From Verticillium longisporum (taxonomy: Eukaryota > Ascomycota > Sordariomycetes > Glomerellales > Plectosphaerellaceae): DNA of 64,000 nucleotides. Shown here piece by piece: positions 22,601-34,899 of this stretch. A program made the position numbers and the translations under genes. Location of the stretch: the NCBI GenBank assembly GCA_019188255.1, contig JAETXT010000005.1, forward strand, positions 806,001 to 870,000. The letters run 5' to 3'. Positions within the stretch are counted from its first letter, which is position 1, and every line of letters starts with the position of its first letter. The notes under the pieces were generated by a model, which did not search any database, was not told the origin of the DNA, and saw only the letters and a program-made list of their open reading frames with translations.

Positions 22601-25600
22601 ATTATAATATATATTAATAGGTTATAAGCCTGGATTTCCGATCCGCTTCTAAATCGAATCGTAAACGATCGAGATAGTAGTTCTTTAATTACTTAATAAC
22701 TTTAACCTCTTCTTAGTGTAACGCCCCAGCCCGGTCGTCACCAGGACACCAGGCAGGACACCCCGCAGGCGATCGGACGCGCCGCACGGACCCACAGGAT
22801 CACTCACGTGACCGTGACCAGATCACGATTCTCAAAGTGATCCGGTCACTAACCACACCGTGACCCAAGCAACAGGATCACGACAAGAAAGGTGAGCCAT
22901 CCAACATGGACTCACCAACCCAACACGACAAGGACAGAATGACAGGTATATAAGGACGGGCATTCGGTACTTGTAGATACATTCTTTCTCACGACAGTGA
23001 TCAATCTAAGTCTTACCTTGTATCCATTGTAACGAGTGCGCAACGCCTTACGACACCACATCGTCTCAGAGTCACAACCTAAGCTTCTGCAAACAGCAAC
23101 CCTAACCCTCTGACAGTGTTCCCCCTTCGGAAGCTGCCAGGTCGTAACACTTAGTTACTATATACTAGGTTATCTTAACTTCTATTAATTTATCTTTAAT
23201 CTTTAGAAGATTCTCTATCTTTTAATATACTTTTTATATTAATAGCTCCTCTCTTTATTAAATAATCGTAATTATTAGTTTAACTTTTAATTATATTTAT
23301 ACTTATACTTTAATAGCCTTTTACGCTATTATTTCTTTATTTATAAAGTTTCTCTTTATATATAAGAATTATTAGAAGATCCTCTTTCTATTAATATACT
23401 TTTTATCTTAATACCTCTTCTCGTTCTTAAGTAATCCTTATTAATGTATTATACTTTATTATATTATAATACCTCTCTAACGCCTTCTAGCTATAGATAA
23501 AGGTACCTTTAAGCTATCCTTTTAGAAGCTTAAGGGTAATAATAGATATAAGATTTAGACTATATAAGTTAAGTCTTTTTTCTTATCTTAGGGAATTAAA
23601 TTAGAAGAAGTTATTAAACCTCTTCCTATTAATTTAATTAAAGAAAAATATATAGAGGCCCTTAAGGGGATAGGGAATATATTAAATACCCTAGATATAG
23701 GCCTACTTATTTAGGTTAACGGCCTATTAGATCCTTTAGAAATCTAGAAAAAATTATAAAAGCTATATAAATTGAAAGGTTTTTAAGCCGATTTCGACGT
23801 TTTAACGTCGTTTTTCGCTCTAGATCCCTTTAATTTTAATTTTATAGATAACTTCTTTTATAAAGTTATAGAATTATTAGAGGAATTAAAGAATAGAAAA
23901 TTAGACCTTCTAGAATAAGTAATAAAGGCCTAGGTCTTATATAAAATATAGGATAGAAACGAGAATACTATAACCTATATAACGTAAGCTCTTCGTTAAG
24001 ATCCTTCTAGTTATTTACTAGAAAAAATTATATCCTCCCTTCTAGACTCTAATAGGTCTTAGAAAAATAAAGGGAAAATTTTAACTCTTTAGGGAACTAA
24101 AAAGCCCTTAAGAATAACTAAAAAACCCTGGAAAAAGATTAAGGGTATATTTTATAAATATTATAAGATGGAAAATTATATAGAAGAAGATTACTTTTTC
24201 CTATACCCTTAGAAACGTCCCTCGTCCTAGAAAAACCTAGAAAATCCCTCTAGTTCTTCTAAAAATAATAATAAGGATAATATAAATCCTAAAGATAAAA
24301 GGGAAAATAAATAAATAGCTTTAATAGTCTTAGGATATAAAGAAAACTATAAAAACCCTTCTATTAAAGAGGATATAACTATAGAAGAAGAAGAAGATAA
24401 TAAAGATTTAATAACCTTCGAAGAAATTTAAATCGGAAACTAAACGGATAAAAATCCTAAAGTAGATATAGCCCTTAATATATTATATTATAATTATATT
24501 AATATATTATATATAGATAATCTAGCTAATAAAGTAGAAAATTCTAGTATTAATATTAGTTTTATTATAGATACTACTACTACGATTTATATAATTTTAA
24601 ATAAATTATTTTTTAGTTATTTCTAAAAATATAATAATTTAAAGGCTTCTTAGGGAAAAGCTAGTTCTATATCCCTAGAGGGCCTAGGCGACGTTATTAT
24701 ATCTTTAAAAGATACCTTTAAAGTTATAATATTAAAAGACTACTTTTATATACCTTAATTAGGTATTAATATAATTAGTCTACCTATTTTAGATAAAATA
24801 GGTTATTTATATATTAAAGGAAATAATTAAATAAATCTATACTATAAAGATATATATATAACGATAGCACCTCTTAAAAATAATCTATATTAGACTTCTA
24901 CTTTAATTCTTAAATATAATATAAAATCTATTAATAAATCTAGATTTCGAACTATATTCGATAATCTTTAAAAGAATAAATATAATAGGTTTAAGAATAA
25001 CTAAGAATTAAAGTAGAATATCCTCTATAATAATATATATAAAATAAGGACTAATAATAGACTTAAATCTAGTACTATAATATCTTTAGAAGAGGCTTAT
25101 ACTTTATATACCTAATTTATATATTATAATATAAAGGCCCTAAAATCTATATATAAGAGGCTTATAGATACTATAGCTATATATAAAATAGAAAATTATA
25201 AAGCCTATAAAAGGGGTAAATTTATTAATATAATAAATAAGATATCCCTTAATAAATATAAAGAATATATATACTTAGAGAATCTATACGTAGACCTAGT
25301 AGGTCCTATAACCCCTATAATTTATAATAATAAAAAATAGATTCTCTTTATAAAAGATAAATATACTAAATATATCTAGATATTCCTATTACTTAATAAA
25401 TTAGAAGAAGTCGTTTCTAATAAGCTTAATAGGTTCCGCTAAGAAATAGAAAATAATAAGCTTAATTATAAAATAAAGGAATTTAATACCGATAATAGTA
25501 AAGAATTTATAAATAAAAGCATTAAAAATACGCTTATAGGAGTAAAATATATAATAAAACTACTATATACTTATAAACTATAAGGGTTTATAGAACGAGC

Positions 25601-26955
25601 TATAAGGACTATAATAGATAAAATAAGGTCCCTAATCTTCTACTTAGGATTACCCTTATATCTATAGGGAGACGTAGCGTATACTACTATATATATATAT
25701 AATAGAACTCCTAATAGCTCTATAGGATTTAAAACACCTTATATATTAAAAGAAAATAAAATACCTAATATCGATAATATAAGAATATAGGGTTCTATAG
25801 CCTATTATAAAAATAAAGAACCTTTAATAAAGAAACTAGACGAAAGAGCTAGTAAATCTATCTTAATAGGTATAGACGATTATAACTATAAAATATATAA
25901 TACCTAATCTAGGAAGGTTATCTAGACTAGAGATATATATATATTAGAAAATAAATTTATTATTCTTATATCTATACCTTCAATAATAGAAAAGGACCTT
26001 CCAAATTTAGAAGACCTTAAATTATTTAATTCAGAAATAAATAAAATAATAGCTTTACCTCTAACTAAAGGTAATAATAATATAACTATTAATAATATAA
26101 TTAATAATAAAAACCTAAAAATAACTATAGAGCTTCCTAAAATTTAGAAACCTAAAGATTATACTTATATAAAATCGGCCGATTTACTAAATATATCGGA
26201 TATACTACTAAAGGACTCCTTTAATTTCCTAAGCTAGAACTATATCCTTACTATAAATAATATAAAGGAACCTACTACTTATAGCTAAGCTATTAATAGC
26301 CCTAATAAAGATAACTAGAATAAAGCTATAAATTTAGAATTTTAGTAATTAATAGATTAAAATACCTAGTCTTTAATTAATAAAAATACCCTACCTAAAG
26401 AAGCTAATATATTAGGGGGTAGATAGGTTTATAAAATAAAATACGATATAAATAAAAATCTAATAAAATATAAAGCTAGATAGGTAATTTAGGGATTTAA
26501 CTAAATTATTAATATAGATTACCTAGAAACCTTTAGTACTACCTATAGGCCTAAAAGCTATAGACTAGGTATAATATTAAGTTTAAATCTAGGCTAGCAT
26601 TTTAAATAGGTAGATATTAATAATATGATTATCGACCTAGATATAGATAAGCATATATATATTATTTAAACTACTAGTTTCACACTACGAGAAAACTATA
26701 AATATAAGCTAAATAAAGCCTTATGAAAGATAAAATAGTCCCCTAGGCTCTAGTACGAATAACTACTTAAAGCTTTAAATAGCTTAGGTTTTAACGTATT
26801 AGAATCTAATTTAAGGGTATTTATATTACCTTTAAAGGCTATATTATTCTATTATATTAACGATATAATTATAATAGCTAAAATAGCTAAAATAATATCT
26901 ATTATATAAGCTAAACTTTAAAATATATTAAATCTTAAAGATTTAGGACTTATTA
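22601..26955 (+). pseudogene. Ty1/copia gag-pol remnant, 5' part
   Basis: Heavily RIPed retroelement DNA with many in-frame TAG/TAA codons, interrupted by the solo LTR at 22717-23149. Copia landmarks are readable in order: integrase DLVGPITP near 25290, NTDNSKEF near 25485 and NRTPNS near 25700; reverse transcriptase KYKAR near 26470; and YYIND near 26850, corresponding to the YVDD box with one Asp turned to Asn by RIP. The frame reaches LNLKDLGLI at about 26925-26952 and is cut by pogo copy 2. The order integrase-before-RT identifies the copia rather than gypsy group. Non-functional. Confidence 0.8.
22717..23149 (+). mobile_element. Solo LTR of a different retrotransposon family, un-RIPed
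   Basis: A 433-bp insert beginning TGTAACGCCCCAGCCC and ending AGGTCGTAACA, flanked by the 5-bp duplication CTTAG (22712-22716 and 23150-23154). It carries a TATATAA box at about 22947-22953 in the plus orientation. The homologous stretch near 19690-19710 lacks the insert and serves as the empty site. GC content is normal, so it entered after the surrounding copia DNA had been mutated. No internal retroelement sequence accompanies it, hence a solo LTR from LTR-LTR recombination. The family (gypsy or copia) cannot be told from the LTR alone. Confidence 0.85.
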
Positions 26956-28814
26956 ACGTAATCCACAAGCGAGTGGTTCACCCATGCGAGTGGTTCACTT
27001 CACCCCGACCCGACAAACATTCCGAGGAAAACCTCAACCCAAACGCCGTAAATCAATTAAAATCACTCCTCCTCGTCTTTTGCAGACGATGAGATAGCTA
27101 CCTGACAAGTTCTCGCGTTGTGGCCGGTCTTCCCGCATACGCTACAGCATCGTTTCTTCGGCTGGGACCACGACGCGGGACCCGGGTTCTGCAGCGTTTC
27201 CTCTTTTATCTGGATATCTACTTCCTTCTGAGCAATCTTGTCCTGTCCCTCGCCTACAGCCATGCTTCCTCCTTCCCGGAGACGTAGCTTTTGGCCCTCC
27301 GGCGTCGGCTTAGTGTAGCATTTTCCTCTCGAAGGATCATAACCTCTGACTTCAAAAGAGCGATCTGGTGCATAACACCCCGCGTCCCCTTCGCAAGATA
27401 GTCAACAGCATCTAAAATTGACGTTGGGGAGCTTCCCTGGTGGCGTGAGATTCGCCCTTTGATGAAGTCAGTCTGGGAACCTGCCTCGAGCAGGTTAGTG
27501 GGCGTCTTAGAGACCCAAGAATCACGCTCCCCGTGGGACGTCCCCGGAGGCGTCGTCGTCCTCAACCTCACATCCAGCTTTGACAGGACTGTTTCCGGGT
27601 TATGGGGGACAAGCCCCGCTCCTCGAAAGCCTCCCTGGATGTTTTTTCTGTCATTGCTTGCTGAAATGCAGCCGAAAACGCCGGGAAGAAGTCCTCTTTG
27701 CTGATGTGCGTTGTACCCGCCCTCATCCTATCCTCGATTTGCCGACCGTATGCTTTCTTTAGTGGGCCAAAACACCCAACATCGAGAGGCTGGAGTAGAT
27801 GTGACGAATGAGGAGGCATACAGAGTGTGATGATGTTGTTCTCCTTGCAGTAGAGTTCGAAGTCGACCGAGTGGTGACTTTCGTGGCCATCCAGGATCAG
27901 TAGGCGATAACCGCCCGAAGTACGGGACTTTGTATGCCTGTCAAAATGCCGAATCCATTCCAGACCAATATCATTCGTCGTCCAGCCGTTTGGAGATGTT
28001 GCGATTCTCCAGTCGCGAGAAATCGCGTCGTCCTGGTACCAGCTCGAGAGGTGGTACTTGCCCGAAACCACGATGAACGGCGGGACGGAGAAACCCAACG
28101 CGCCAACGCCCTGGATCACCGTAACCCATTCCCGGTTGCCTGGCTGCCTCATCTTCACATTGGACCGTCTTTCCGAACTGGTCACGACCATTCCGTTGGC
28201 GATAACGCCCATCTGGAAGCCGGTCTCGTCAAAGTTGTACATGTCAGCCTCTTGGATGCCGTACTTGGCGATCATGTTATGCACGAGGCGGAACCACGCG
28301 TTTATCGCGTCCGGATCTTCGCATTGGGCCCTCTTGTAGTCGTACTTGCGAAAGAAACGCGTCCGGAGCTCTGGTTGCCGTTTGACGAAGTTTGCGGCCC
28401 AGTTCTTCCCGACGCGTGGCGCGTCACGGTCGGCAAGCAGGCGATTCGCCATATCTCCGACCTCACCCAACCGGGGAGGGTAAGATCGCGCATCTAGGTC
28501 AAGGATATATTCGACAATAGTTTTCTCTTCTAGTACTGTTAATTTGGCAGAATTGGGCGGGCTTTCGCGTCGGGAGGGTTTGCCCTTCTGGCGTCGGAGG
28601 AGCGTCGTTAAGGGGACGGTGTAGATCCTCGCAGCACTCCGGGCGCTTAGGTTCGGGTCATTGTCCATAGCTTGGATAGCAAGGAATAATTGACCTTCTT
28701 TTGAAAGAGTCTCCATCGCGGGCGGAGGTGGAATCTGTAGAATTCAGGTGTAGGTCGTGGGCCCGGGCGAAGTGAACCACTCGCTTGGGTGAACCACTCG
28801 CTTGTGGATTACGT
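26956..28814 (-). mobile_element. pogo/Fot1-type DNA transposon, copy 2 (inverted)
   Basis: A 1859-bp element in opposite orientation to copies 1 and 3, with the same 46-bp inverted repeats and TA on both sides (26954-26955, 28815-28816). It interrupts the copia reverse transcriptase. Its left flank reads KDLGLI of the RT, but its right flank does not continue the RT frame. The continuation is found next to copy 3 on the other strand. Confidence 0.93.
27063..28716 (-). CDS. pogo/Fot1-family transposase (copy 2, frame broken)
   Basis: Same domain order as copy 1: Psq helix-turn-helix, CENP-B-type DNA-binding region, DDE_1 domain with the three acidic motifs, zinc knuckle. The first segment covers 28716-27568 and the remainder lies in ORFs 27571-27254 and 27263-27063. 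This copy has A6 (needed A7) near 27645, the correct C5 near 27606 and A4 (needed A5) near 27292. Confidence 0.9.
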
Positions 28815-29391
28815 TATAGATAGCTTAATAGTAAATATCTTATAACTCTATACTAAATTAATATAATATAATACTTCTTTAACTAATATATATATCTTAA
28901 TAAAATTGATTTATAATAAAATAAAGACCCTAGAGGATATTATAGGAGGAGTAAATAATAGGACCTAGTCCTTAATCTCTCTAATATCTATTATAGAACG
29001 ACGATTATTAATATCGGCGCTACTAGTATAGTTATCCTCTATAGCGGACTTAGATATACTAATAAGGGTCCTACTAGTATAACCGACTAGACTATACTCT
29101 AGACGACTATTACTAATTAGAGTAATATAAGCCCTATTCTAATAGAAGACGTTATTATTAATATAGAGTTTATCTCTATAACCTATACTAACTAAAACGT
29201 CTATATTACCTACTACTATAGAATTATTATTTACTATAGCTAAGCTATCGATTATAGCTAGGAATAAGAGTAGGACTAGAGTAACTATTCCGCTCGTAGA
29301 ACTAGATACCCTAAATAGCGACGATAAACTAGTATAGACTAATAATAGGAAGTATACTAGGATAGATACTAATAGTTTATATCGTAATCGA
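28815..29391. other. RIPed DNA of unassigned origin
   Basis: AT-rich and stop-rich sequence between pogo copy 2 and a partial copia LTR. CGA/CGG-containing stretches (for example around 28990-29290) suggest a formerly coding repeat. I recognise no protein motif on either strand. Confidence 0.4.
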
Positions 29392-29691
29392 TATAGGAGG
29401 TATTAAGTAATAATCGATAATATAACTTAGTTATAGAATAAAGAGATAATAATAGATAAGAGGAAAGGAGAGATAAAAAGTAATTATATCTCTAGAAAGA
29501 GATATTAAGTTAAGAAATAGATTAAAGATTCTTATAGCCTTTAATAAAAGCTATAAAATAATATATTTTTCGTTTAGATTAAAGGTAGAAAAGTAAAAAA
29601 GTAATTAAGAAGAAGTTTATAATTAATTAAGAGAAATACTTAAATTAATCTTAAGAAGAGCAAGGTATATCTTAGAAAGTATCTATTAATA
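29392..29691 (-). repeat. Truncated copia LTR (copy 4)
   Basis: Starts TATAGGAGG at 29392 and matches the inner half of the complete reverse copy at 29706-30402, then stops abruptly near 29691. It lies directly beside the complete copy in the same orientation, so it is an LTR fragment left by an older insertion or deletion. Confidence 0.55.
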
Positions 29692-29705
29692 TATATTATA
29701 ATCCA

Positions 29706-30402
29706 TATAGGAGGTATTAGGCAACGACCGAGGGTATAGCTTAGTTATAGAATAAAGAGATAATAATAGATAAGAGGAAGGGAGAGATAAAAGTAGCTAT
29801 ATCTCCGGAAGGAGACGTTAGGTCGAGAAATGGATCGAAGATTCTTATAGCCCTTAACGAGAGCTATAAAATGGTGTATTTTTCGTTCGGATCGAAGGTA
29901 GGTAGGTCGAGGGATAATTAGAAGAAGGTTATAATTAACTAAGAGAAGTACTTAGATTGATCCTAATAGGAGTAAGGCGTATCTTAGAAGGTATCCGTTC
30001 CTAATAATTAAGAACGTATAAATTAGATAGGAATTATTATATAAAGGGGATTTATAAGTATAATTAGAATTAGATAATTATTAAGATCTAAAAACCTGAA
30101 AAATAGATCCGGGGGGTGCCCTCTATATATAATAGATTGACCCTTAGTGGCTATACGTAGATAAGGCGCTTAGATTACCTCTAGATTTACGGGGAAGTAG
30201 AGTCGGATTTTAACTTTAGCTAATAGGGTATAAGAGAACTTAAACGTTTATTACTATAGAATAGCTCTATAGAATATTATAAAAATTATACCGTTCTATA
30301 GCTACGATTTTCCTCTATTTTATAATATATATATCGTTATAGTTTAGCTTTTATTTAAGCTACTAGAGTAATTATAAGACTCTAACCCTCATAACTCCTA
30401 TA
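29706..30402 (-). repeat. Copia 3' LTR (copy 3, reverse strand)
   Basis: A complete copy of about 697 bp with termini TATAGGAG (29706) and CTCCTATA (30402). Read on the minus strand it directly follows the copia RNase H remnant and 3' leader, so it is the 3' LTR of the element whose 3' half lies at 30403-31596. Confidence 0.65.
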
Positions 30403-31596
30403 CCCCCTTATAAAGTAGTATATATATAAGTATATAAATATAGTAGCTTATATATTTAGAGGATAAAAAAAATAAAACCTTATAATATTATTATTATATA
30501 TAGGGAAAAAATTAAAACCCTATAATATAGAAAATAAATAAAAACTATATATTATATTATTATAGGAAAATCCGAAGATAAAAAACCTATTTTATTATAA
30601 TAGGAAAATCCGAAGATAAAAAACTTATTTTATTATAATAGGAAAATCCGAAGATAAAAAACCTATTTAATACTTAATTTTAGGTACTTTATTATATTTA
30701 GGCTATTTATAGTCTATAGGTATAGTACTTAGACTCCCTATTTATATATATCCGTATAAGGTATTATAAGTTATCTTATTTAAGCCTTTAGTAAGTATAT
30801 CTATTATATTATATTAAGTATATATATAAAAAAGCTATATTTTCTTATCTTTTAATAGATTTCGGTAATAATAGAATTGCCTATCTATATACTTAACCTT
30901 TTTATAGAATTTAGGATTTTCAGTTATTTTCTTAGCTCCTTTATTATCTATTAATAAAGTAGGTATTTTAGGTTTATTTAAACCTAGGCTTTTAGATATT
31001 TCTAAAAAATAGAAAAAATATATATAGCTTCTTTAGAGGCTTCGTATAAGGCTATATATTTAGCTTTATAAGTAGATAAAGCTATTACCTTTTATTTAGC
31101 TAAAACCTAGCTTATAGGGTTATTAATTCTTAAGTAGAATATATATTTAGAAGTAGAAGTTCTATCTTCTAATATATTACTCTAACTAGAATCGCTATAC
31201 CCTATTATATTAAGGGATTTATTATAAATATATATAAGACCTATATCTAGATATTTATTTAAATAAGCCTATATTCTATTTAAAGCAATAAAATGCTCTT
31301 TAGAGGGGTTACTTATATATCTAGAATATCTATTTATTAAATAAGTAATATCTAGTCTACTATATAAGGCTACATATAATAAAGAGCCTATTTCCTATTA
31401 ATATTAGAGGTTTTCTGAATTTATAGCTTATAAGGAATTTAGTATTAAAGCTATTTTTAATATATTAGGCGTATCTACTGCTTTTAAATTCAATTTATTA
31501 TATTTTATAAGATTTTTCTCGTAATATACTTTTTAGGATATATATAGAAGCCTTTCTTCTTTATTTATAGTTATTTTATTACTTAAAAAGGTATTA
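30403..31596 (-). pseudogene. Copia reverse transcriptase/RNase H remnant, 3' part, on the minus strand
   Basis: Read from 31596 downward this gives NTFLSNKITINKEERLLYIY (the FLGxxI part of RT), IGSLLYVAL, a SNPSKEHFIALNRI segment, RTSTSKYIFYL and VIALSTYKAKYIALYEA. These are the usual copia RT end and RNase H motifs, with RIP stops between them. It joins in frame to the RT end left of pogo copy 2 (KDLGLI) if the segment is inverted. A 38-bp tandem repeat lies in the 3' untranslated part. Confidence 0.78.
30562..30675. repeat. 38-bp tandem repeat, three units
   Basis: Units start at 30562, 30600 and 30638 with core ATAGGAAAATCCGAAGATAA and an AAAACCTATTTTATTATA tail. They are nearly identical despite the RIPed surroundings. 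The repeat lies between the RNase H remnant and the LTR on the copia minus strand. Confidence 0.85.
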
Positions 31597-33456
31597 ACGT
31601 AATCCACAAGCGAGTGGTTCACCCAAGCGAGTGGTTCACTTCGCCCGGGCCCACGACCTACACCTGAATTCTACAGATTCCACCTCCGCCCGCGATGGAG
31701 ACTCTTTCAAAAGAAGGTCAATTATTCCTTGCTATCCAAGCTATGGACAATGACCCGAACCTAAGCGCCCGGAGTGCTGCGAGGATCTACACCGTCCCCT
31801 TAACGACGCTCCTCCGACGCCAGAAGGGCAAACCCTCCCGACGCGAAAGCCCGCCCAATTCTGCCAAATTAACAGTACTAGAAGAGAAAACTATTGTCGA
31901 ATATATCCTTGACCTAGATGCGCGATCTTACCCTCCCCGGTTGGGTGAGGTCGGAGATATGGCGAATCGCCTGCTTGCCGACCGTGACGCGCCACGCGTC
32001 GGGAAGAACTGGGCCGCAAACTTCGTCAAACGGCAACCAGAGCTCCGGACGCGTTTCTTTCGCAAGTACGACTACAAGAGGGCCCAATGCGAAGATCCGG
32101 ACGCGATAAACGCGTGGTTCCGCCTCGTGCATAACATGATCGCCAAGTACGGCATCCAAGAGGCTGACATGTACAACTTTGACGAGACCGGCTTCCAGAT
32201 GGGCGTTATCGCCAACGGAATGGTCGTGACCAGTTCGGAAAGACGGTCCAATGTGAAGATGAGGCAGCCAGGCAACCGGGAATGGGTTACGGTGATCCAG
32301 GGCGTTGGCGCGTTGGGTTTCTCCGTCCCGCCGTTCATCGTGGTTTCGGGCAAGTACCACCTCTCGAGCTGGTACCAGGACGACGCGATTTCTCGCGACT
32401 GGAGAATCGCAACATCTCCAAACGGCTGGACGACGAATGATATTGGTCTGGAATGGATTCGGCATTTTGACAGGCATACAAAGTCCCGTACTTCGGGCGG
32501 TTATCGCCTACTGATCCTGGATGGCCACGAAAGTCACCACTCGGTCGACTTCGAACTCTACTGCAAGGAGAACAACATCATCACACTCTGTATGCCTCCT
32601 CATTCGTCACATCTACTCCAGCCTCTCGATGTTGGGTGTTTTGGCCCACTAAAGAAAGCATACGGTCGGCAAATCGAGGATAGGATGAGGGCGGGTACAA
32701 CGCACATCAGCAAAGAGGACTTCTTCCCGGCGTTTTCGGCTGCATTTCAGCAAGCAATGACAGAAAAAACATCCAGGGAGGCTTTCGAGGAGCGGGGCTT
32801 GTCCCCCATAACCCGGAAACAGTCCTGTCAAAGCTGGATGTGAGGTTGAGGACGACGACGCCTCCGGGGACGTCCCACGGGGAGCGTGATTCTTGGGTCT
32901 CTAAGACGCCCACTAACCTGCTCGAGGCAGGTTCCCAGACTGACTTCATCAAAGGGCGAATCTCACGCCACCAGGGAAGCTCCCCAACGTCAATTTTAGA
33001 TGCTGTTGACTATCTTGCGAAGGGGACGCGGGGTGTTATGCACCAGATCGCTCTTTTGAAGTCAGAGGTTATGATCCTTCGAGAGGAAAATGCTACACTA
33101 AGCCGACGCCGGAGGGCCAAAAAGCTACGTCTCCGGGAAGGAGGAAGCATGGCTGTAGGCGAGGGACAGGACAAGATTGCTCAGAAGGAAGTAGATATCC
33201 AGATAAAAGAGGAAACGCTGCAGAACCCGGGTCCCGCGTCGTGGTCCCAGCCGAAGAAACGATGCTGTAGCGTATGCGGGAAGACCGGCCACAACGCGAG
33301 AACTTGTCAGGTAGCTATCTCATCGTCTGCAAAAGACGAGGAGGAGTGATTTTAATTGATTTACGGCGTTTGGGTTGAGGTTTTCCTCGGAATGTTTGTC
33401 GGGTCGGGGTGAAGTGAACCACTCGCATGGGTGAACCACTCGCTTGTGGATTACGT
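31597..33456 (+). mobile_element. pogo/Fot1-type DNA transposon, copy 3
   Basis: A 1860-bp element with the same inverted repeats, flanked by TA at 31595-31596 and 33457-33458. It is the most complete copy: only one homopolymer difference (A6 instead of A7 near 32767) separates it from an uninterrupted transposase frame. Confidence 0.93.
31695..33349 (+). CDS. pogo/Fot1-family transposase (copy 3, one frame break)
   Basis: A 382-codon ORF (31695-32843) and a 169-codon ORF (32840-33349) together cover the full transposase: Psq HTH, CENP-B-type domain, DDE_1 catalytic domain (YNFDETGF; LLILDGHESHH; QPLDVGCFGP), then a coiled stretch (HQIALLKSEVMILREENATL) and the zinc knuckle. The break lies at an A6 run near 32767 that is A7 in copy 1. 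Whether any copy is functional depends on these run lengths. Confidence 0.9.
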
Positions 33457-33948
33457 TATAATTTAGGATTATAGTCTATATAATAATAATATCCTTTTAC
33501 TTATCCGTAATCTATTATAATAGAGCTATTATCTATCTAGTATATAGAGGTCTTCCTCGTTATTATATAGGAATAATTAATTCTTATTTATCTTATTAAG
33601 TACTAAGATTAGGACGTCTAATAAGGTTATTATAGGGAAAGGTAGAGAGAGATTATCCTATTCGAGTTAGTAATAGGCTCTACTATATCTCTATTAGCGG
33701 ATCTTTAATATAAACTTACCCCTCTCTATTATATCGATTACTATAAATAATTAACTTAAGTAATTATTATTATCCTTTTAGATATTATTTAGGAAGAAGA
33801 GCTATTCTTAGTAGATTTATAATAGCTCCTTAGGTTCTAGTAAGTTCTATATAAATATATTTACCTTAATAATAAACTAATATATAGCCTATAATTAAGC
33901 GAGTCTTTCTTCTCTTAGTTATTTATTAATAGTATATATTATAATTAA
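33457..33948. other. RIPed DNA between pogo copy 3 and LTR copy 5
   Basis: AT-rich and stop-rich, with no recognisable protein motif or repeat match. Confidence 0.4.
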
Positions 33949-34648
33949 TATAGGAGGTATTAGGTAATAATTAAAAGTATAGCTTAATTATAGAATAAAG
34001 AGATAATAATAGATAAGAGGAAGGGAGAGATAAAAGTAATTATATCTCTAGAAGGAGATATCGAGTTAAGAAATAGATTAAAGATTCTTATAGCCCTTAA
34101 TAAGAGCTATAAAATAATATATTTTTCGTTTAGATTAAAGGTAAGAAAGTAGAAGGGTAATTAAGAAGAAGTTTATAATTAATTAAAAAAAGTACTTAAA
34201 TTAATCCTAATAAAAGTAAAGCGTATCTTAGAAAATATCTATTCCTAATAATTAAGAACGTATAAATTAAATAAGAATTACTATATAAAAGGGACTTATA
34301 AGTATAATTAGAATTAGATAATTATTAAGATCTAAAAACCTAAAAAATAGGTCTAAGGGGTGCCCTCTATATATAATAGATTAACCCTTAGTAGCTATAC
34401 GTAGATAAGGTACTTAGACTACCTCTAGACCTATGGGGGAAGTAGAGTCGGATTTTACGCTCTAGCTAATAGGGTATAAGAGAACTTAAATGCTTATTAT
34501 TATAGAATAGCTCTATAGAATATTATAAAAATCATACAATTCTGTAGCTATAATTCTACTCTATTTTATAATATATATATTATTATAGTTTGGCTTTTAT
34601 TTAAGCTATTAGAGTAGTTATAAGACTCTAACCCTTATAACTCCTATA
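33949..34648 (-). repeat. Copia LTR copy 5 (orphan)
   Basis: A degraded LTR of about 700 bp with termini TATAGGAGG and CTCCTATA, on the minus strand. It has no recognisable copia coding sequence on either side and lies next to the 3' end of the decayed NLR-like gene, so it is probably a solo LTR. Confidence 0.6.
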
Positions 34649-34899
34649 TTTATTAAGGAAGGGCGCTTCTCTTATATTAGCCTAGTAATATAGATTATAT
34701 ATAGTGCTCCTAATTACTCTATATAGGAGCAGGTATCTAGTTATTAAGTATAAAAGTACCTATCTAATTACTCTCGCTTGGAATATAATTCTATAACTTA
34801 GGTATAAGTATATATATTTAGTAAGGCGGAGGATATACTTCTTACCTTTATATTAATCTTCTAGGACTAGGGTCTATTAGAAGTATAGCTAGATATTAT

